Below are positions 18,358 to 27,245 of a stretch of DNA of 64,000 bases, piece by piece. The stretch comes from Schlegelella_A sp036263655 (GTDB taxonomy: Bacteria > Pseudomonadota > Gammaproteobacteria > Burkholderiales > Burkholderiaceae_C): positions 1 to 64,000 of the forward strand of contig DATAGP010000045.1 of the NCBI GenBank assembly GCA_036263655.1, written 5' to 3'. The position numbers and the translations under genes were made by a program. Position 1 is the stretch's first letter; every line of letters starts with the position of its first letter. The notes under the pieces are model-generated. The model saw only the letters and a program-made list of their open reading frames with translations. It ran no database searches and was not told the DNA's origin.

Positions 18358-18414
18358 TCAGGCGTCGACTGGCGCGCTCGCGGCAGTCACGGAGGGGGGC
18401 GTGTTCTTGTTCAT
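18358..18414 (-). CDS. Candidate 18-residue microprotein or leader peptide upstream of rsgA
   Basis: Short frame MNKNTPPSVTAASAPVDA followed by TGA. The ATG is preceded at 6-nt spacing by AAGGAGG, the best Shine-Dalgarno match I saw in the window, where most genes have weak ones. No second hydrophobic or charged domain follows. It may be a leader peptide, a tiny protein, or a chance frame in the rsgA leader. The 457-bp gap between the rsgA and Tim44-like starts otherwise holds only the G9 run and a plus-strand -10 (TATGAT, 18606-18611). Confidence 0.35.
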   Translation of the reverse strand: MNKNTPPSVTAASAPVDA

Positions 18415-18605
18415 GGCGGTCCTCCTTCGCGATCGGTTCGCCGTCCGGGGGCGGGCTGGACGCGGCCCGTGCGGGCCTCGGGAGCGGAAGTCTCGCACCG
18501 CCTCCCGGCTGCGGTCAAACCGGGGCCGCCGCCCTGTGGCGCCGGCGCCGAAGCCTTGCGTTTCGTCGCGGCAGCCGCACATCGGTTCTGGTCATTGCGC
18601 GTCTG

Positions 18606-18611
18606 TATGAT
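18606..18611 (+). promoter_or_regulatory. -10 box for the Tim44-like gene
   Basis: TATGAT, 44 bp before the ATG at 18656, with a good ribosome site (AAGGAGACAGTC) in between. No clear -35. Confidence 0.4.
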
Positions 18612-18655
18612 GGCCCCGAACAGGCCCACGGGCCCGCGTCCTGAAGGAGACAGTC

Positions 18656-19636
18656 ATGAAAGCATTCGTCGTCGCCCTCGCCGTCGCCTTCGGCGCGGCA
18701 GCCACGTTCCCGGACATTGCCGAAGCTCGTCGCATCGGTGGCGGTGGTTCTGCCGGAATGCAGCGCAGCACGCCGCCGCGCGCAGCCCCCGATTCCGTTC
18801 CTGCCCGTCCGGCCGCACCGACCGCGCAGTCGCCGGCCCCTGCGGCTGCCGCGGCGCCTGCTGCCGCCGCCGCGGGCAAGCGCTCGTGGCTGGGCCCGAT
18901 CGCCGGCCTCGCCGCCGGTCTCGGCCTCGCCGCCTTGTTCAGCCACCTCGGCCTCGGCGCCGAGCTGGCGAACTTCGTGATGATCGCCCTGCTCGTCGTC
19001 GCTGCCATCTTCCTCGTCCGCTTCCTGATGCGTCGCTTCATGCCGGCGAACGCGAACGCCCGTGCCGGCAACGGCATGCAGTTCGCGGGCGCCGCCGCGG
19101 GCACCGCGGCCCCGCGCATTCCTGAGCCGCCGAAGACGTTCGTCGACGAGCGGCCGGAGCACCTGCGGGGCACGCTCGGCAGCGCCGCCACGGGCAGCGC
19201 TCCGGCAACTGCCCCGGCCATGGCTGTCGCCGCCCCGGCCAACATCCCGGCCGACTTCGACGCCGCGGCGTTCGAGCGCATCGCCAAGATGATCTTCATC
19301 CGCATGCAGGCGGCCAACGACACGGGCGACCTGAACGACCTGCGTAACTTCACCACGCCGGAGATGTTCGCCGCGATCAAGCTCGACCTGCAGGACCGCG
19401 GCGACGCCGCGCAGCGGACCGACGTCGTGCGCGTCGACGCCGAAGTGCTCGATGTCGCTGAAGAGGCCGACCGGCAGATCGTCAGCGTCCGCTTCCACGG
19501 CCTGATCCGCGAGGAAGCCGAAGGCGTCGCCGAGCCGTTCGACGAGGTCTGGCACCTCGTCAAGCCGGCCGACGGCGGCCAGTGGGCGATCGCCGGCATC
19601 CAGCAGACCGCCGCCGGGCAACCGCAGCCGGCCTGA
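18656..19636 (+). CDS. Tim44-like domain protein, exported/membrane
   Basis: 326 residues. A signal peptide (MKAFVVALAVAFGAAATF, cleavage near IAEA-RR) is followed by an Ala/Pro-rich stretch of about 45 residues. One or two hydrophobic helices follow (LGPIAGLAAGLGLAALFSHLG and LANFVMIALLVVAAIFLVRFLMRR). A C-terminal Tim44-like (PF04280) fold starts near residue 200, with FERIAKMIFIRMQAANDTGDL, LRNFTTPEMFAAIKLDL and FDEVWHLVKP as the family's typical blocks. Bacterial members are uncharacterised, widespread in Burkholderiales, and probably face the periplasm. Followed 39 bp later by the SDR gene. Confidence 0.88.
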   Translation: MKAFVVALAVAFGAAATFPDIAEARRIGGGGSAGMQRSTPPRAAPDSVPARPAAPTAQSPAPAAAAAPAAAAAGKRSWLGPIAGLAAGLGLAALFSHLGLGAELANFVMIALLVVAAIFLVRFLMRRFMPANANARAGNGMQFAGAAAGTAAPRIPEPPKTFVDERPEHLRGTLGSAATGSAPATAPAMAVAAPANIPADFDAAAFERIAKMIFIRMQAANDTGDLNDLRNFTTPEMFAAIKLDLQDRGDAAQRTDVVRVDAEVLDVAEEADRQIVSVRFHGLIREEAEGVAEPFDEVWHLVKPADGGQWAIAGIQQTAAGQPQPA

Positions 19637-19675
19637 CGCGACGCCGACCTCCCCGCGCCGCTGCGACACGCCCGC

Positions 19676-20434
19676 GTGACGCAGCGGCTCGTCGTTCTCA
19701 CCGGCGCGTCGCGCGGCCTCGGGGCCGCGATGGCGCGCCGCCTGCTCTCCCCCGACTGCACCCTCCTCTGCATGTCGCGTCGCGCGGACGCGTCGCTGGC
19801 GGAGGCGGCACGGGCGAGCGGCAGCCCCTGCGAGCAGTGGAGCGTCGACCTCATCGAGCCGGTGCCGGTCGGCGCCGGCCTCGAGGTCTGGCTCAACGGG
19901 TTCCCCGCCGATCGCTTCGACTCCGCGGCTCTCATCAACAACGCCGCCGTGCTGACGCCGAGCGGGCCGCTCGAGAGCTGCCGGGCCACGGACCTCGCCA
20001 CCGCCGTGCGCGTCGGCCTCGAGGCGCCCCTGGTCCTCACCGCGGCGTTCCTGCGCGCCACGGCGGCATGGCGGGCCGACCGGCGCGTCCTTCACATCTC
20101 GTCGGGTCTCGGCCGCCGCGCCATGGCCGGCCAGGCGACGTACTGCGCGGTCAAGGCCGGGATCGACCACCTCGCGCGGGCCGTGGCGCTCGAGCAGGCC
20201 GGCCTGCCGAACGGCGCCCGCGTCGCCGCGCTCGCGCCCGGCGTCATCGACACCGACATGCAGGGGCAGCTGCGCAGCTCCGGCAGCGAGGGGTTCCCGG
20301 ACCAGCCCCTGTTCGTGCGCCTGAAGGAAAGCAGCCAGCTCGCCTCGCCCGACGAGGCGGCGGCGCGTGTCCTCGCCTGTCTCGAGCGCGACGACTTCGG
20401 TGCCTCGCCGGTGACGGACGTCCGCGACGCATGA
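19676..20434 (+). CDS. Short-chain dehydrogenase/reductase (sepiapterin-reductase-like)
   Basis: 252-residue NAD(P)-dependent SDR starting at GTG 19676. Cofactor motif TGASRGLGAAMARRL, NNAA block (ALINNAAVLTP), catalytic Ser in VLHISSGLGRRAM, and Tyr-x3-Lys in YCAVKAGIDH; all catalytic positions are present. CMSRR after the second strand suggests NADPH preference. The overall pattern resembles the YueD/sepiapterin reductase subgroup; the substrate is unknown. Probably co-transcribed with the Tim44-like gene (39-bp gap). Confidence 0.88.
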   Translation: MTQRLVVLTGASRGLGAAMARRLLSPDCTLLCMSRRADASLAEAARASGSPCEQWSVDLIEPVPVGAGLEVWLNGFPADRFDSAALINNAAVLTPSGPLESCRATDLATAVRVGLEAPLVLTAAFLRATAAWRADRRVLHISSGLGRRAMAGQATYCAVKAGIDHLARAVALEQAGLPNGARVAALAPGVIDTDMQGQLRSSGSEGFPDQPLFVRLKESSQLASPDEAAARVLACLERDDFGASPVTDVRDA

Positions 20435-20512
20435 GCGGCTGAGCATCGGGCGCCGCGCCCGCTGCGACAATCGCGCGCGAAAGCCGGCGCCATCCCGGCG
20501 CCCGGAGACTCC

Positions 20513-22579
20513 ATGTCAGCCGAATCGCTTCGCCGCGGTGCGGAGGCTGCGGCGCTTGCTGCGCTGCTGTGCGCTTGCGCGCCGCTGTCGCCTCCCGGCG
20601 CTCCCGAGCCCACGGGACCGCCGGTGCCCGCAGCCAGCGATCGCGGCGATCTCGTCGCGCCCAATCCCAACCTCGTCGTCCAGGGCATCCCGCCCATTCC
20701 CCGCTCGCTCGCCGAGCAGGTGGCCCGCTACACCGATTTCGCCGGGCACCGCTTCGTCGACTGGCACCCGACCCGGCGCGAGATGCTCGTCGCCCATCGC
20801 AGGCCGGGCGCGGCGACGACGCAGATCTTCCGGGTCGACTCGGCGCTCGCCGCGCCGCAGCAGCTCACCGAGTCCGCGGAGCCGGTGCGCACCGCGAGCT
20901 ACGAGCCGGTCAACGGCGACTACATCGTCTTCGAGCGAAGCAGCGGCGGCGACGAGGCGGCGCAGCTGCACCGGCTCGACCTGGCGACGATGCGGACCAC
21001 GCAGCTGACGGCTGCGGGCGAGCGCCACGACATGCAGGCGTGGCTGAACCGGAGCCCGCAGCTGCTCTACCTGTCGCTGCCGCTCGATCGCACGGCAGCC
21101 GGCGGCAGCCGAAGCTCGGTCACCCAGACGCTCTCCATCGTCGACCCGAGCCGACCGGAGTCGCGGCGCAGGCTCGCCGAGCTGCCCGGCGGCGGCTGGG
21201 ACGTCGGCGCCGTGTCGTGGGACGACCGGCTGGTGACGCTGAACCAGTTCGTCTCGGTGGCCGAGTCGAGAGTCTGGCTGCTCGACCTCGGCAGCGGCGA
21301 GCGCCGGCAGCTCCTGCCGGGGCCCGGCGCCGGCCGGTCGGCGCACTACGGGGGCGTCTGGAAGCGCGACAACTCGGGCTTCTTCCTGGTCAGCGATCGC
21401 GGCGGCGAGTTCCTCGAGCTCCTGTTCTATCGCATCGCCGATGCCAGCCTGACCCGCATGTCGAGGACGATCCCCTGGGACGTCGAACAGCCGAGCCTCG
21501 ACAGCAGCGGCCGCCTGCTCGCCGTCCGCGTCAACGTCGAAGGCCGCCATGAAGTGCGCTTCTTCGACGCCGACACGTTCGGCGAGCTGCCCTCGCCCGC
21601 CCTGCCGTCCGGCAGCGTCGTCGGCGGCGGCTTCCACCGTCGCCTGCCGGCGCTCGCGCTGACGCTCGACGAGAGCAAGGCGGCCGGGCTGGTCGGCGTG
21701 CTCGACCCCGCCAGCGGCGTGCTGCAGCGCTGGACCCAGCCCTTCACGCCGCCCGGCATCGACCCCTCCCGCTTCGGCGAGCAGAGCATCGTGCGCTGGA
21801 AAAGCTTCGACGGCCGCACGATCAGCGGCATCGCCAACCTGCCGCCGGCGCGCTTCACGGGCAAGCGGCCGGTGCTGATCCAGGTGCACGGCGGGCCGGA
21901 GAACCAGGCGACGTTCGGCTTCATCGGGCGACTGAACTACCACGTCGAGGAGCTCGGCATCGCCGTCATCCAGCCGAACGTCCGCGGCTCGTCGGGATTC
22001 GGCAAGACCTTCCTCACGCTCGACAACGGCATGAAGCGCGAGGACGCGGTGAAGGACATTGGCGCCCTGCTCGACTGGATCGCGGCCCAGCCCCGGCTGG
22101 ACGCCGGACGGGTGCTCGTGGCCGGCGGCAGCTACGGCGGCTACATGAGCCTGGCGGTCGCCGTGGCCTATCCGGAGCGCATCGCCGGCGCCATCGACGT
22201 CGTCGGCATCTCGAACTTCGTGAGCTTCCTGGAGAACACCGAAAGCTATCGGCGCGACCTGCGCCGGGTCGAGTACGGCGACGAGCGCGATCCGGTCATG
22301 CGCGAGTTCCTGACGCGGATCTCGCCGCTGACGCGCGCCGAGCGGATCCGCAAGCCCCTCTTCGTCGTCCAGGGGAGGAACGATCCGCGCGTGCCGTACA
22401 CCGAAGCCGAGCAGATCGTGGCGCGCGTCCGGGCCAACGGAACGCCGGTCTGGTACCTGCGGGCCGAGAACGAAGGGCACGGCTTCGCGCGCAAGGAAAA
22501 CGCCGACTTCCAGTTCTACGCGACCGTGATGTTCCTGAGGGAGACCCTGCTGAAGCAGGGACCTGGCCGGGCCGACTGA
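20513..22579 (+). CDS. S9 family peptidase (prolyl oligopeptidase/DPP-like), lipoprotein
   Basis: 688 residues. The N-terminus has a lipoprotein-type signal (AALAALLCACAPLS), implying export and lipid anchoring. A beta-propeller of about 400 residues precedes the alpha/beta-hydrolase domain. The domain shows an oxyanion region (VLIQVHGGPENQ), nucleophile elbow GGSYGGYMS (Ser about 541), acid in NDPRVPYTE (Asp about 624) and NEGHGF (His about 655). GACAAT at 20466-20471 is a likely -10, and CCGGAGACTCC a modest ribosome site. Ends 10 bp from the convergent efflux-pump gene. Confidence 0.92.
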   Translation: MSAESLRRGAEAAALAALLCACAPLSPPGAPEPTGPPVPAASDRGDLVAPNPNLVVQGIPPIPRSLAEQVARYTDFAGHRFVDWHPTRREMLVAHRRPGAATTQIFRVDSALAAPQQLTESAEPVRTASYEPVNGDYIVFERSSGGDEAAQLHRLDLATMRTTQLTAAGERHDMQAWLNRSPQLLYLSLPLDRTAAGGSRSSVTQTLSIVDPSRPESRRRLAELPGGGWDVGAVSWDDRLVTLNQFVSVAESRVWLLDLGSGERRQLLPGPGAGRSAHYGGVWKRDNSGFFLVSDRGGEFLELLFYRIADASLTRMSRTIPWDVEQPSLDSSGRLLAVRVNVEGRHEVRFFDADTFGELPSPALPSGSVVGGGFHRRLPALALTLDESKAAGLVGVLDPASGVLQRWTQPFTPPGIDPSRFGEQSIVRWKSFDGRTISGIANLPPARFTGKRPVLIQVHGGPENQATFGFIGRLNYHVEELGIAVIQPNVRGSSGFGKTFLTLDNGMKREDAVKDIGALLDWIAAQPRLDAGRVLVAGGSYGGYMSLAVAVAYPERIAGAIDVVGISNFVSFLENTESYRRDLRRVEYGDERDPVMREFLTRISPLTRAERIRKPLFVVQGRNDPRVPYTEAEQIVARVRANGTPVWYLRAENEGHGFARKENADFQFYATVMFLRETLLKQGPGRAD

Positions 22580-22589
22580 GCCCGAGCCG

Positions 22590-24014
22590 CTACGAAGCCT
22601 GCGGACTCGGGCCGGCTTCCGGCGCCTCGCTCGTGCGCTGACGCAGGACGATGCCGCCGAGCGCGGCGGCGACGACGGTGAACAGCGCACCGACGAAGAA
22701 GGCCGCCTGGTAGCCGCCGTTCAACGCCGCGGCGCGGACCACGCCGTCGCCGAGCAGCGTGTCGGTGCGCGCCGCTGCGACGCTGGCCAGGACCGCGAGC
22801 CCGAGCGCCCCGCCCATCATGAAGCCGGTGTTGACGACGCCCGAGGCGAGACCCGACTCCTCGGTGCTCACGTCGCTCATCGCCGCGAGCAGAAGGGGAT
22901 TGAAGGCGATGCCCGCACCGGCGCCGAGCAGCAGCATGCCCGGCAGCACGTCGACGAGGAAATCGCCACCCACGGGTGCGCGGGCGAACAGGGCCAGCCC
23001 GACCGCCGCGAGCACGAGGCCACCCGCCAGCGGCAGGCGGACGCCGAAGCGGCCGACCAGCCAGGCCGAGACGCCCAGCGACAGCGCCGCCATGACGAGG
23101 TTGGCGGGCAGGAAGGCCAGCCCCACCTGGAGCGCGTCGTAGCCGAGCACGCCCTGCAGGTAGAGCGCCGCGATGAAGAACCACGCGAACATGCCTCCCG
23201 ACCAGAGGATGCCGACGACGTTGCTGAAGACGATGTTGCGGCGCCTGAACAGGCGCAGCGGCACGAGCGGCGACGGCGTGCGCGCCTCGATGGCGAGGAA
23301 CAGTACGAACAGGACGAGGGCCACGGCGAACAGGGCCAGCGTCCGCGCCGATGTCCAGCCCGCCTCGTTGCCGCCGATCACGGCGTACACCGCGACCATC
23401 AGCGCCGCCGTGATGGTGACGGCGCCGCCGACGTCGAGCCGCTGCCTTTGCGCGGGCGCGGCGTCCGCGGGCAGGAGGCGCAGGCAGGCGACGAAGATGG
23501 CGATGCCAATCGGCAGGTTGACGAGAAAGATCCAGTGCCAGCTGAAGGCGTTGGTGAGCAGGCCGCCTAGGAGGACGCCGATGCTGCCGCCGCCGGCGCA
23601 GACGAAGCCGTAAATGCCCATCGCCTTGGCGCGCTCCCCGGGCTCCGTGAAGAGGGAGACGATGAGGGAGAGCGCGACCGCGTCGACGACCGCGCCGCCC
23701 ACGCCCTGCAGCGCACGGGCGGCGACGAGCAGGCCCTGCGACACGGCGACGCCGCAGACCAGCGACGTGACGGTGAAGGCGACGATGCCGACGAGGAAGA
23801 CGCGGCGCTGCCCGTAGATGTCGCCGAGGCGGCCGCCCAGGAGCAGGAAGCCGCCGAAGGTCAGCGTGTACGCATTGACCACCCAGACCAGCGACGTCTG
23901 CGAGAAGCCGAGATCGGCGCCGATCGACGGCAGCGCCACGTTCACGATCGTCATGTCGACGACGATCATGAGCGCGCCCATGCACAGGACGATGAGCGCC
24001 CACCAGCGGCTCAT
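22590..24014 (-). CDS. MFS efflux transporter, DHA2 family (EmrB/QacA type)
   Basis: 474-residue inner-membrane drug/H+ antiporter with about 14 hydrophobic helices. The start at ATG 24014 (MSRWWALIVLCMGALMIVVD) is followed by the family's first helix with TIVNVALPSI. Motif A-like GGRLGDIYGQRR follows helix 2, and motif C-like GGGSIGVLLGGLL lies in helix 5. Typical members export dyes, antiseptics or antibiotics; no adaptor (EmrA) gene lies nearby, so it probably works alone. No regulator is adjacent. The 98-bp gap to the next gene is less GC-rich, with no clear feature. Confidence 0.92.
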   Translation of the reverse strand: MSRWWALIVLCMGALMIVVDMTIVNVALPSIGADLGFSQTSLVWVVNAYTLTFGGFLLLGGRLGDIYGQRRVFLVGIVAFTVTSLVCGVAVSQGLLVAARALQGVGGAVVDAVALSLIVSLFTEPGERAKAMGIYGFVCAGGGSIGVLLGGLLTNAFSWHWIFLVNLPIGIAIFVACLRLLPADAAPAQRQRLDVGGAVTITAALMVAVYAVIGGNEAGWTSARTLALFAVALVLFVLFLAIEARTPSPLVPLRLFRRRNIVFSNVVGILWSGGMFAWFFIAALYLQGVLGYDALQVGLAFLPANLVMAALSLGVSAWLVGRFGVRLPLAGGLVLAAVGLALFARAPVGGDFLVDVLPGMLLLGAGAGIAFNPLLLAAMSDVSTEESGLASGVVNTGFMMGGALGLAVLASVAAARTDTLLGDGVVRAAALNGGYQAAFFVGALFTVVAAALGGIVLRQRTSEAPEAGPSPQAS

Positions 24015-24112
24015 CGGCGGGCCGCCGTCGGGTGGGCCCGCGCCGTGTAGAAATCGAAGCCGATCATCTCTTATCCCATGCACAGAAAAATGAATCGGAC
24101 CAGCGCTGGCAG

Positions 24113-24850
24113 CTAGGTCGGGCCCTGGAATCCGCCCGCGCGGTAGGTCAGGACCAGGGTGTCGCGGTGCCCGTAGCCTTCGAGCGGCTGGATCGGCGTG
24201 CTCTCGTGGATCACGCGCTCGTCGTCGAGCACGAGCGTCGTCCACGGCTCCAGCAGCGTGAAGCGCAGGCCTTGCGGACCGGCGGCGTCGAAGACCCGCG
24301 TCTCGCCGCCCTTGATGCCTTCGCGCGCGACGAGGACGACGGCGACCAGGTCGACCCCGTCGCGATGCGCCCCCTCGGGAGTCGGCCGGCCGATGCCGTC
24401 GGTGGTGTCGATGCGGAACTGGTGCGCTTCCACGTACCACGGTTGCATGCCCTTCAAGCCTGACGCCAGGCCGGCGAAGGCGAGCAGGATGCGGTGCCAC
24501 GCCGGCGCCGCCAGGGTCGCCGGATCGATCGGCTCGAACCAGCGCTCGAGCCCGCCGTGCAGAGCGTTGTATTCGACGGGCTGCCAGTGCGCGCGCTGAG
24601 GCAGCAGGCGAGCCTCGGCACCATCGACGACGAAGCTCGCGTGGCGGCGCCGGCGGTAGCGGCCGCCGTCGCGCAGGTGCGCGTCGGGCGGCAGGTCGTC
24701 CCACGACGCGCGCAGCGCATCGAGCTCGGCGAGGCTCGCGCCGGTGAACGCCGCGAAGCCGGCCGGCGACAGCACGGCCCGGCCTTCGTCGGCCAGCGCG
24801 GCGGTCAGTGCAGCCGGCGCGGTGACCGGTGCCGGCGGCGCTCCCGTCAC
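24113..24850 (-). CDS. 2-oxoglutarate/Fe(II)-dependent dioxygenase (PF10014-like)
   Basis: 245 residues from GTG 24850, whose codon overlaps the stop of the methionine-synthase-like gene (GTGA). Facial triad: His162 and Asp164 in GAHRDGVDLVAV, distal His215 in VIHESTPIQP, with an Arg (GHRDTLVLTYR) suited to 2-oxoglutarate. GGETRVFDAAG between them is typical of the family. PF10014 includes the L-isoleucine 4-hydroxylase IDO, which also acts on methionine. Coupling to a MesD-like methionine synthase suggests a role in methionine formation or modification; that is inference. Confidence 0.85.
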   Translation of the reverse strand: MTGAPPAPVTAPAALTAALADEGRAVLSPAGFAAFTGASLAELDALRASWDDLPPDAHLRDGGRYRRRRHASFVVDGAEARLLPQRAHWQPVEYNALHGGLERWFEPIDPATLAAPAWHRILLAFAGLASGLKGMQPWYVEAHQFRIDTTDGIGRPTPEGAHRDGVDLVAVVLVAREGIKGGETRVFDAAGPQGLRFTLLEPWTTLVLDDERVIHESTPIQPLEGYGHRDTLVLTYRAGGFQGPT

Positions 24851-25890
24851 GCGCCGAACCTCGAGCGCGCGAGGTCGGCGCCCTGCGCCAGCGCCTTCAG
24901 CTTGGCCTCGGCGACGTCGCGCCGCATGGGCGCCATCCCGCAGTTCGTGCACGGACGCAGCCGATCCCTGGCGACGAAGCGCAGCGCCGTGCCGATGGTT
25001 TCGGCGATCTGCTCCGGCGTCTCGATGGTGTCCGAGGCGACGTCGATCACGCCCACCATCACGTCCTTGCCCTCGAGCAGCCGCATCAGGTCGGGCGGCA
25101 CGTGCGAGTGGAAGCACTCGAGCGAGACCTGATCGATCGAGCTCTTCGCGAGCGCCGGAAAGACCTGCTCGTACTGCCGCCACTCGCCGCCGAGCGTCTC
25201 CTTCCAATCGACGTTGGCCTTGATGCCGTAGCCGTAGCAGATGTGGACGGCTGTCCTGCAGGCCAGGCCCTCGGCAGCGCGCTCGAGCGCAGCGACGCCC
25301 CAGTCCGCGGCATCGGCCATGTAGACGTTGAACGCCGGCTCGTCGAACTGGACGATGTCGACGCCGTCGGCCTCCAGCGCGCGTGCTTCCTGGTTGAGCA
25401 GCTCGGCGAAGGCAAAGGCGAGCTTGATCTTCGCCTCGCGGGGCGCGAGCCCGTTGCCGTAGAAGCGGTCGGCGACGGTGTCGACGATGGTCATCGGTCC
25501 CGGCAGGGTGAACTTCAGCTGCCGCTTCGTGTGCGCACGGGCGAGCCGGGCCTCGGCCGCGTGCACGCGGCCCTGCAGCTTCAGCGGCCCGGTCACCTGC
25601 GGCACCATCGCGTCGTAGCGGTTGTTGCGGATGCCCATCTTCACCTTGTGCTCGAAGTCGATGCCGTCGACGCGAGCGAGGAAGCCGTGCACGAAGTGCT
25701 GGCGCGACTGCTCGCCGTCGCCGACGATGTCGAGGCCGGCGTCCTCCTGCACCTTCAGCCAGAGCAGCGTCGCGTCGGCCTTGGCCCGCTCGAGCTCGGC
25801 GCCGCTGGCCTTCCAATCGGGCCACAGCTTCTCGGTCTCGGCGAGCCACGAGGGCTTCGGCAGGCTGCCGGCGATGGCGGTCTCGAACAT
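24847..25890 (-). CDS. mesD: MesD-like core methionine synthase (folate-independent MetE relative)
   Basis: 347 residues, only the catalytic half of MetE, so the N-terminal folate-binding barrel is missing. The zinc site is intact: His and Cys in AVHICYGYGIKANVDW (about 215 and 217), Glu in SLECFHSHVP (about 256), Cys in TNCGMAPM (about 314). Stretches such as AGSLPKPSWLA, DGEQSRQHFVHGF, QFDEPAFNVYM and GEWRQYE match what I recall of Acinetobacter MesD. MesD makes methionine without methyltetrahydrofolate and needs the oxygen-dependent partner MesX (DUF1852). Here the coupled partner is instead a PF10014 dioxygenase. Start ATG 25890 has GGGGA at 9 nt. Confidence 0.85.
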   Translation of the reverse strand: MFETAIAGSLPKPSWLAETEKLWPDWKASGAELERAKADATLLWLKVQEDAGLDIVGDGEQSRQHFVHGFLARVDGIDFEHKVKMGIRNNRYDAMVPQVTGPLKLQGRVHAAEARLARAHTKRQLKFTLPGPMTIVDTVADRFYGNGLAPREAKIKLAFAFAELLNQEARALEADGVDIVQFDEPAFNVYMADAADWGVAALERAAEGLACRTAVHICYGYGIKANVDWKETLGGEWRQYEQVFPALAKSSIDQVSLECFHSHVPPDLMRLLEGKDVMVGVIDVASDTIETPEQIAETIGTALRFVARDRLRPCTNCGMAPMRRDVAEAKLKALAQGADLARSRFGA

Positions 25891-25982
25891 GAGCTGATTC
25901 CCCGGTGATGACGTGCCGGCTTCGTGTTGTGCACGAGGCCTGGCGAAGCGATGCGGATTCCGACTTGCGATACCGTCGCCGC

Positions 25983-27245
25983 GTGAGCGCTGCCGCCGAC
26001 GTCGCCGGGGCCGGACCGGTCGCCCCCGTGCCCGCCGGCGAGCGCATCGTCGCGCTCGACGTCCTGCGGGGCCTCGCCCTGCTCGGCATCTTCATTATGA
26101 ACATGCCGGCCTTCTCGCATTCGCTCTTCACGCCGCCGGCCACCGATCTCGGCGCCGTCGACCGAATCGTCCATGGCTTGCGCGAGGCCCTGTTCGCGGG
26201 CAAGTTCAACCTCCTGTTCGGACTGCTCTTCGGCATCGGCTTCACCTTGCAGATGCGCCGCATGGGCGTCGCCACGGCGCCGGCGGGCGCGCCGGCAGCG
26301 GCACCGGCGGCCGGGCGCGCGCTGTCGCTTCATGCGCGCCGGCTGGCGGCGCTGCTCGCCATCGGCGCCGTCCACGCCGTGCTGCTGTGGCCCGGCGACG
26401 TGCTGGTGATCTACGCGGTGCTCGGCTTTTCGCTCCTCGCCCTGCGGGGGGCGTCCGACCGGACCGTGCTGTGGCTGCTCGCGCTGTGCCTGCTGTACCC
26501 GGCTGGGTCCGAGATCCTTCGCGCGCTGCTGTTCTCGTTCGAGACCGAGACGATCGCCGCCTTCGAATACCAGGACTTCGAGCTGTCGAACGCCGTCGCC
26601 TTCGGGCACGGCTCGTTCCTCGATGCCGTGCGCGAGACGGCGCGCATCTTCGCCTGGAGCTACACGTCTCCGCTCGGGCTCTACAGCATCGTCGCCTTCT
26701 ACGTGCAGATGGCGACCGGCATCCTTGCCGGCTTCCTGATCGGCCGCCGCGGCTGGGTCGAGCAGCTCGCCCGGGGCGGCGGCGACCTGCGGCGCTGGCA
26801 ACGAGTGCTTCTTGCGGTGGTCGTCGTCGGCGCATCGATCGAGCTCGTCACCGGCGGCAGCGCGTCGATCGTCGGGCTGCTCGCGCGCACGATCGAGCGG
26901 GCGGCCCTAGCGGGTTTCTACGCCGTCACGGTGCTGCGCCTGATGCGATCGCCCGAGGCACGGCGCTGGCTCCTGCCGTTCGCCGCCGCCGGCCGCATGC
27001 CGCTCAGCAACTACCTGCTGCAGACCCTGCTCGCCAGCGCCGTCTTCTACGGCTGGGGCCTCGGCCTCTGGGGCCGGGTCGGCCCGGCCTTCGAAACCGC
27101 GCTCGCCGTGCTCCTCTTCCTGGCGGTGCAGCTGCCGCTCAGCGCCGGCTGGCTCGCCCGCTTCCGCTACGGGCCGATCGAGTACCTGTGGCGGCTCCTC
27201 ACCTACGGCCGACCGGCGCTGCGAGACCGAATTCCGCCGCGATGA
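25983..27245 (+). CDS. DUF418 family membrane protein
   Basis: 420 residues from GTG 25983; an upstream ATG at 25908 adds a basic, non-homologous extension. Opens with RIVALDVLRGLALLGIFIMNM, the DUF418/DUF405 hallmark, followed by about 9-10 hydrophobic helices. The C-terminal DUF418 block has GRMPLSNYLLQTLLASAVFYGWGLGLWG and FRYGPIEYLWRLLTYG. Function unknown; relatives resemble membrane acyltransferase-like proteins (heparan N-acetyltransferase fold). Divergent from the mesD-like gene by 92 bp, and its end overlaps the convergent monooxygenase gene by 47 bp. Confidence 0.9.
   Translation: MSAAADVAGAGPVAPVPAGERIVALDVLRGLALLGIFIMNMPAFSHSLFTPPATDLGAVDRIVHGLREALFAGKFNLLFGLLFGIGFTLQMRRMGVATAPAGAPAAAPAAGRALSLHARRLAALLAIGAVHAVLLWPGDVLVIYAVLGFSLLALRGASDRTVLWLLALCLLYPAGSEILRALLFSFETETIAAFEYQDFELSNAVAFGHGSFLDAVRETARIFAWSYTSPLGLYSIVAFYVQMATGILAGFLIGRRGWVEQLARGGGDLRRWQRVLLAVVVVGASIELVTGGSASIVGLLARTIERAALAGFYAVTVLRLMRSPEARRWLLPFAAAGRMPLSNYLLQTLLASAVFYGWGLGLWGRVGPAFETALAVLLFLAVQLPLSAGWLARFRYGPIEYLWRLLTYGRPALRDRIPPR

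Noticed and set aside
18562..18611. A further TTCGTC near the Tim44-like promoter as another LytTR target.
   Set aside because: The distance to the -10 is 44 bp rather than 38 or 49, there is no repeat 21 bp away and no CTCCCTA block.
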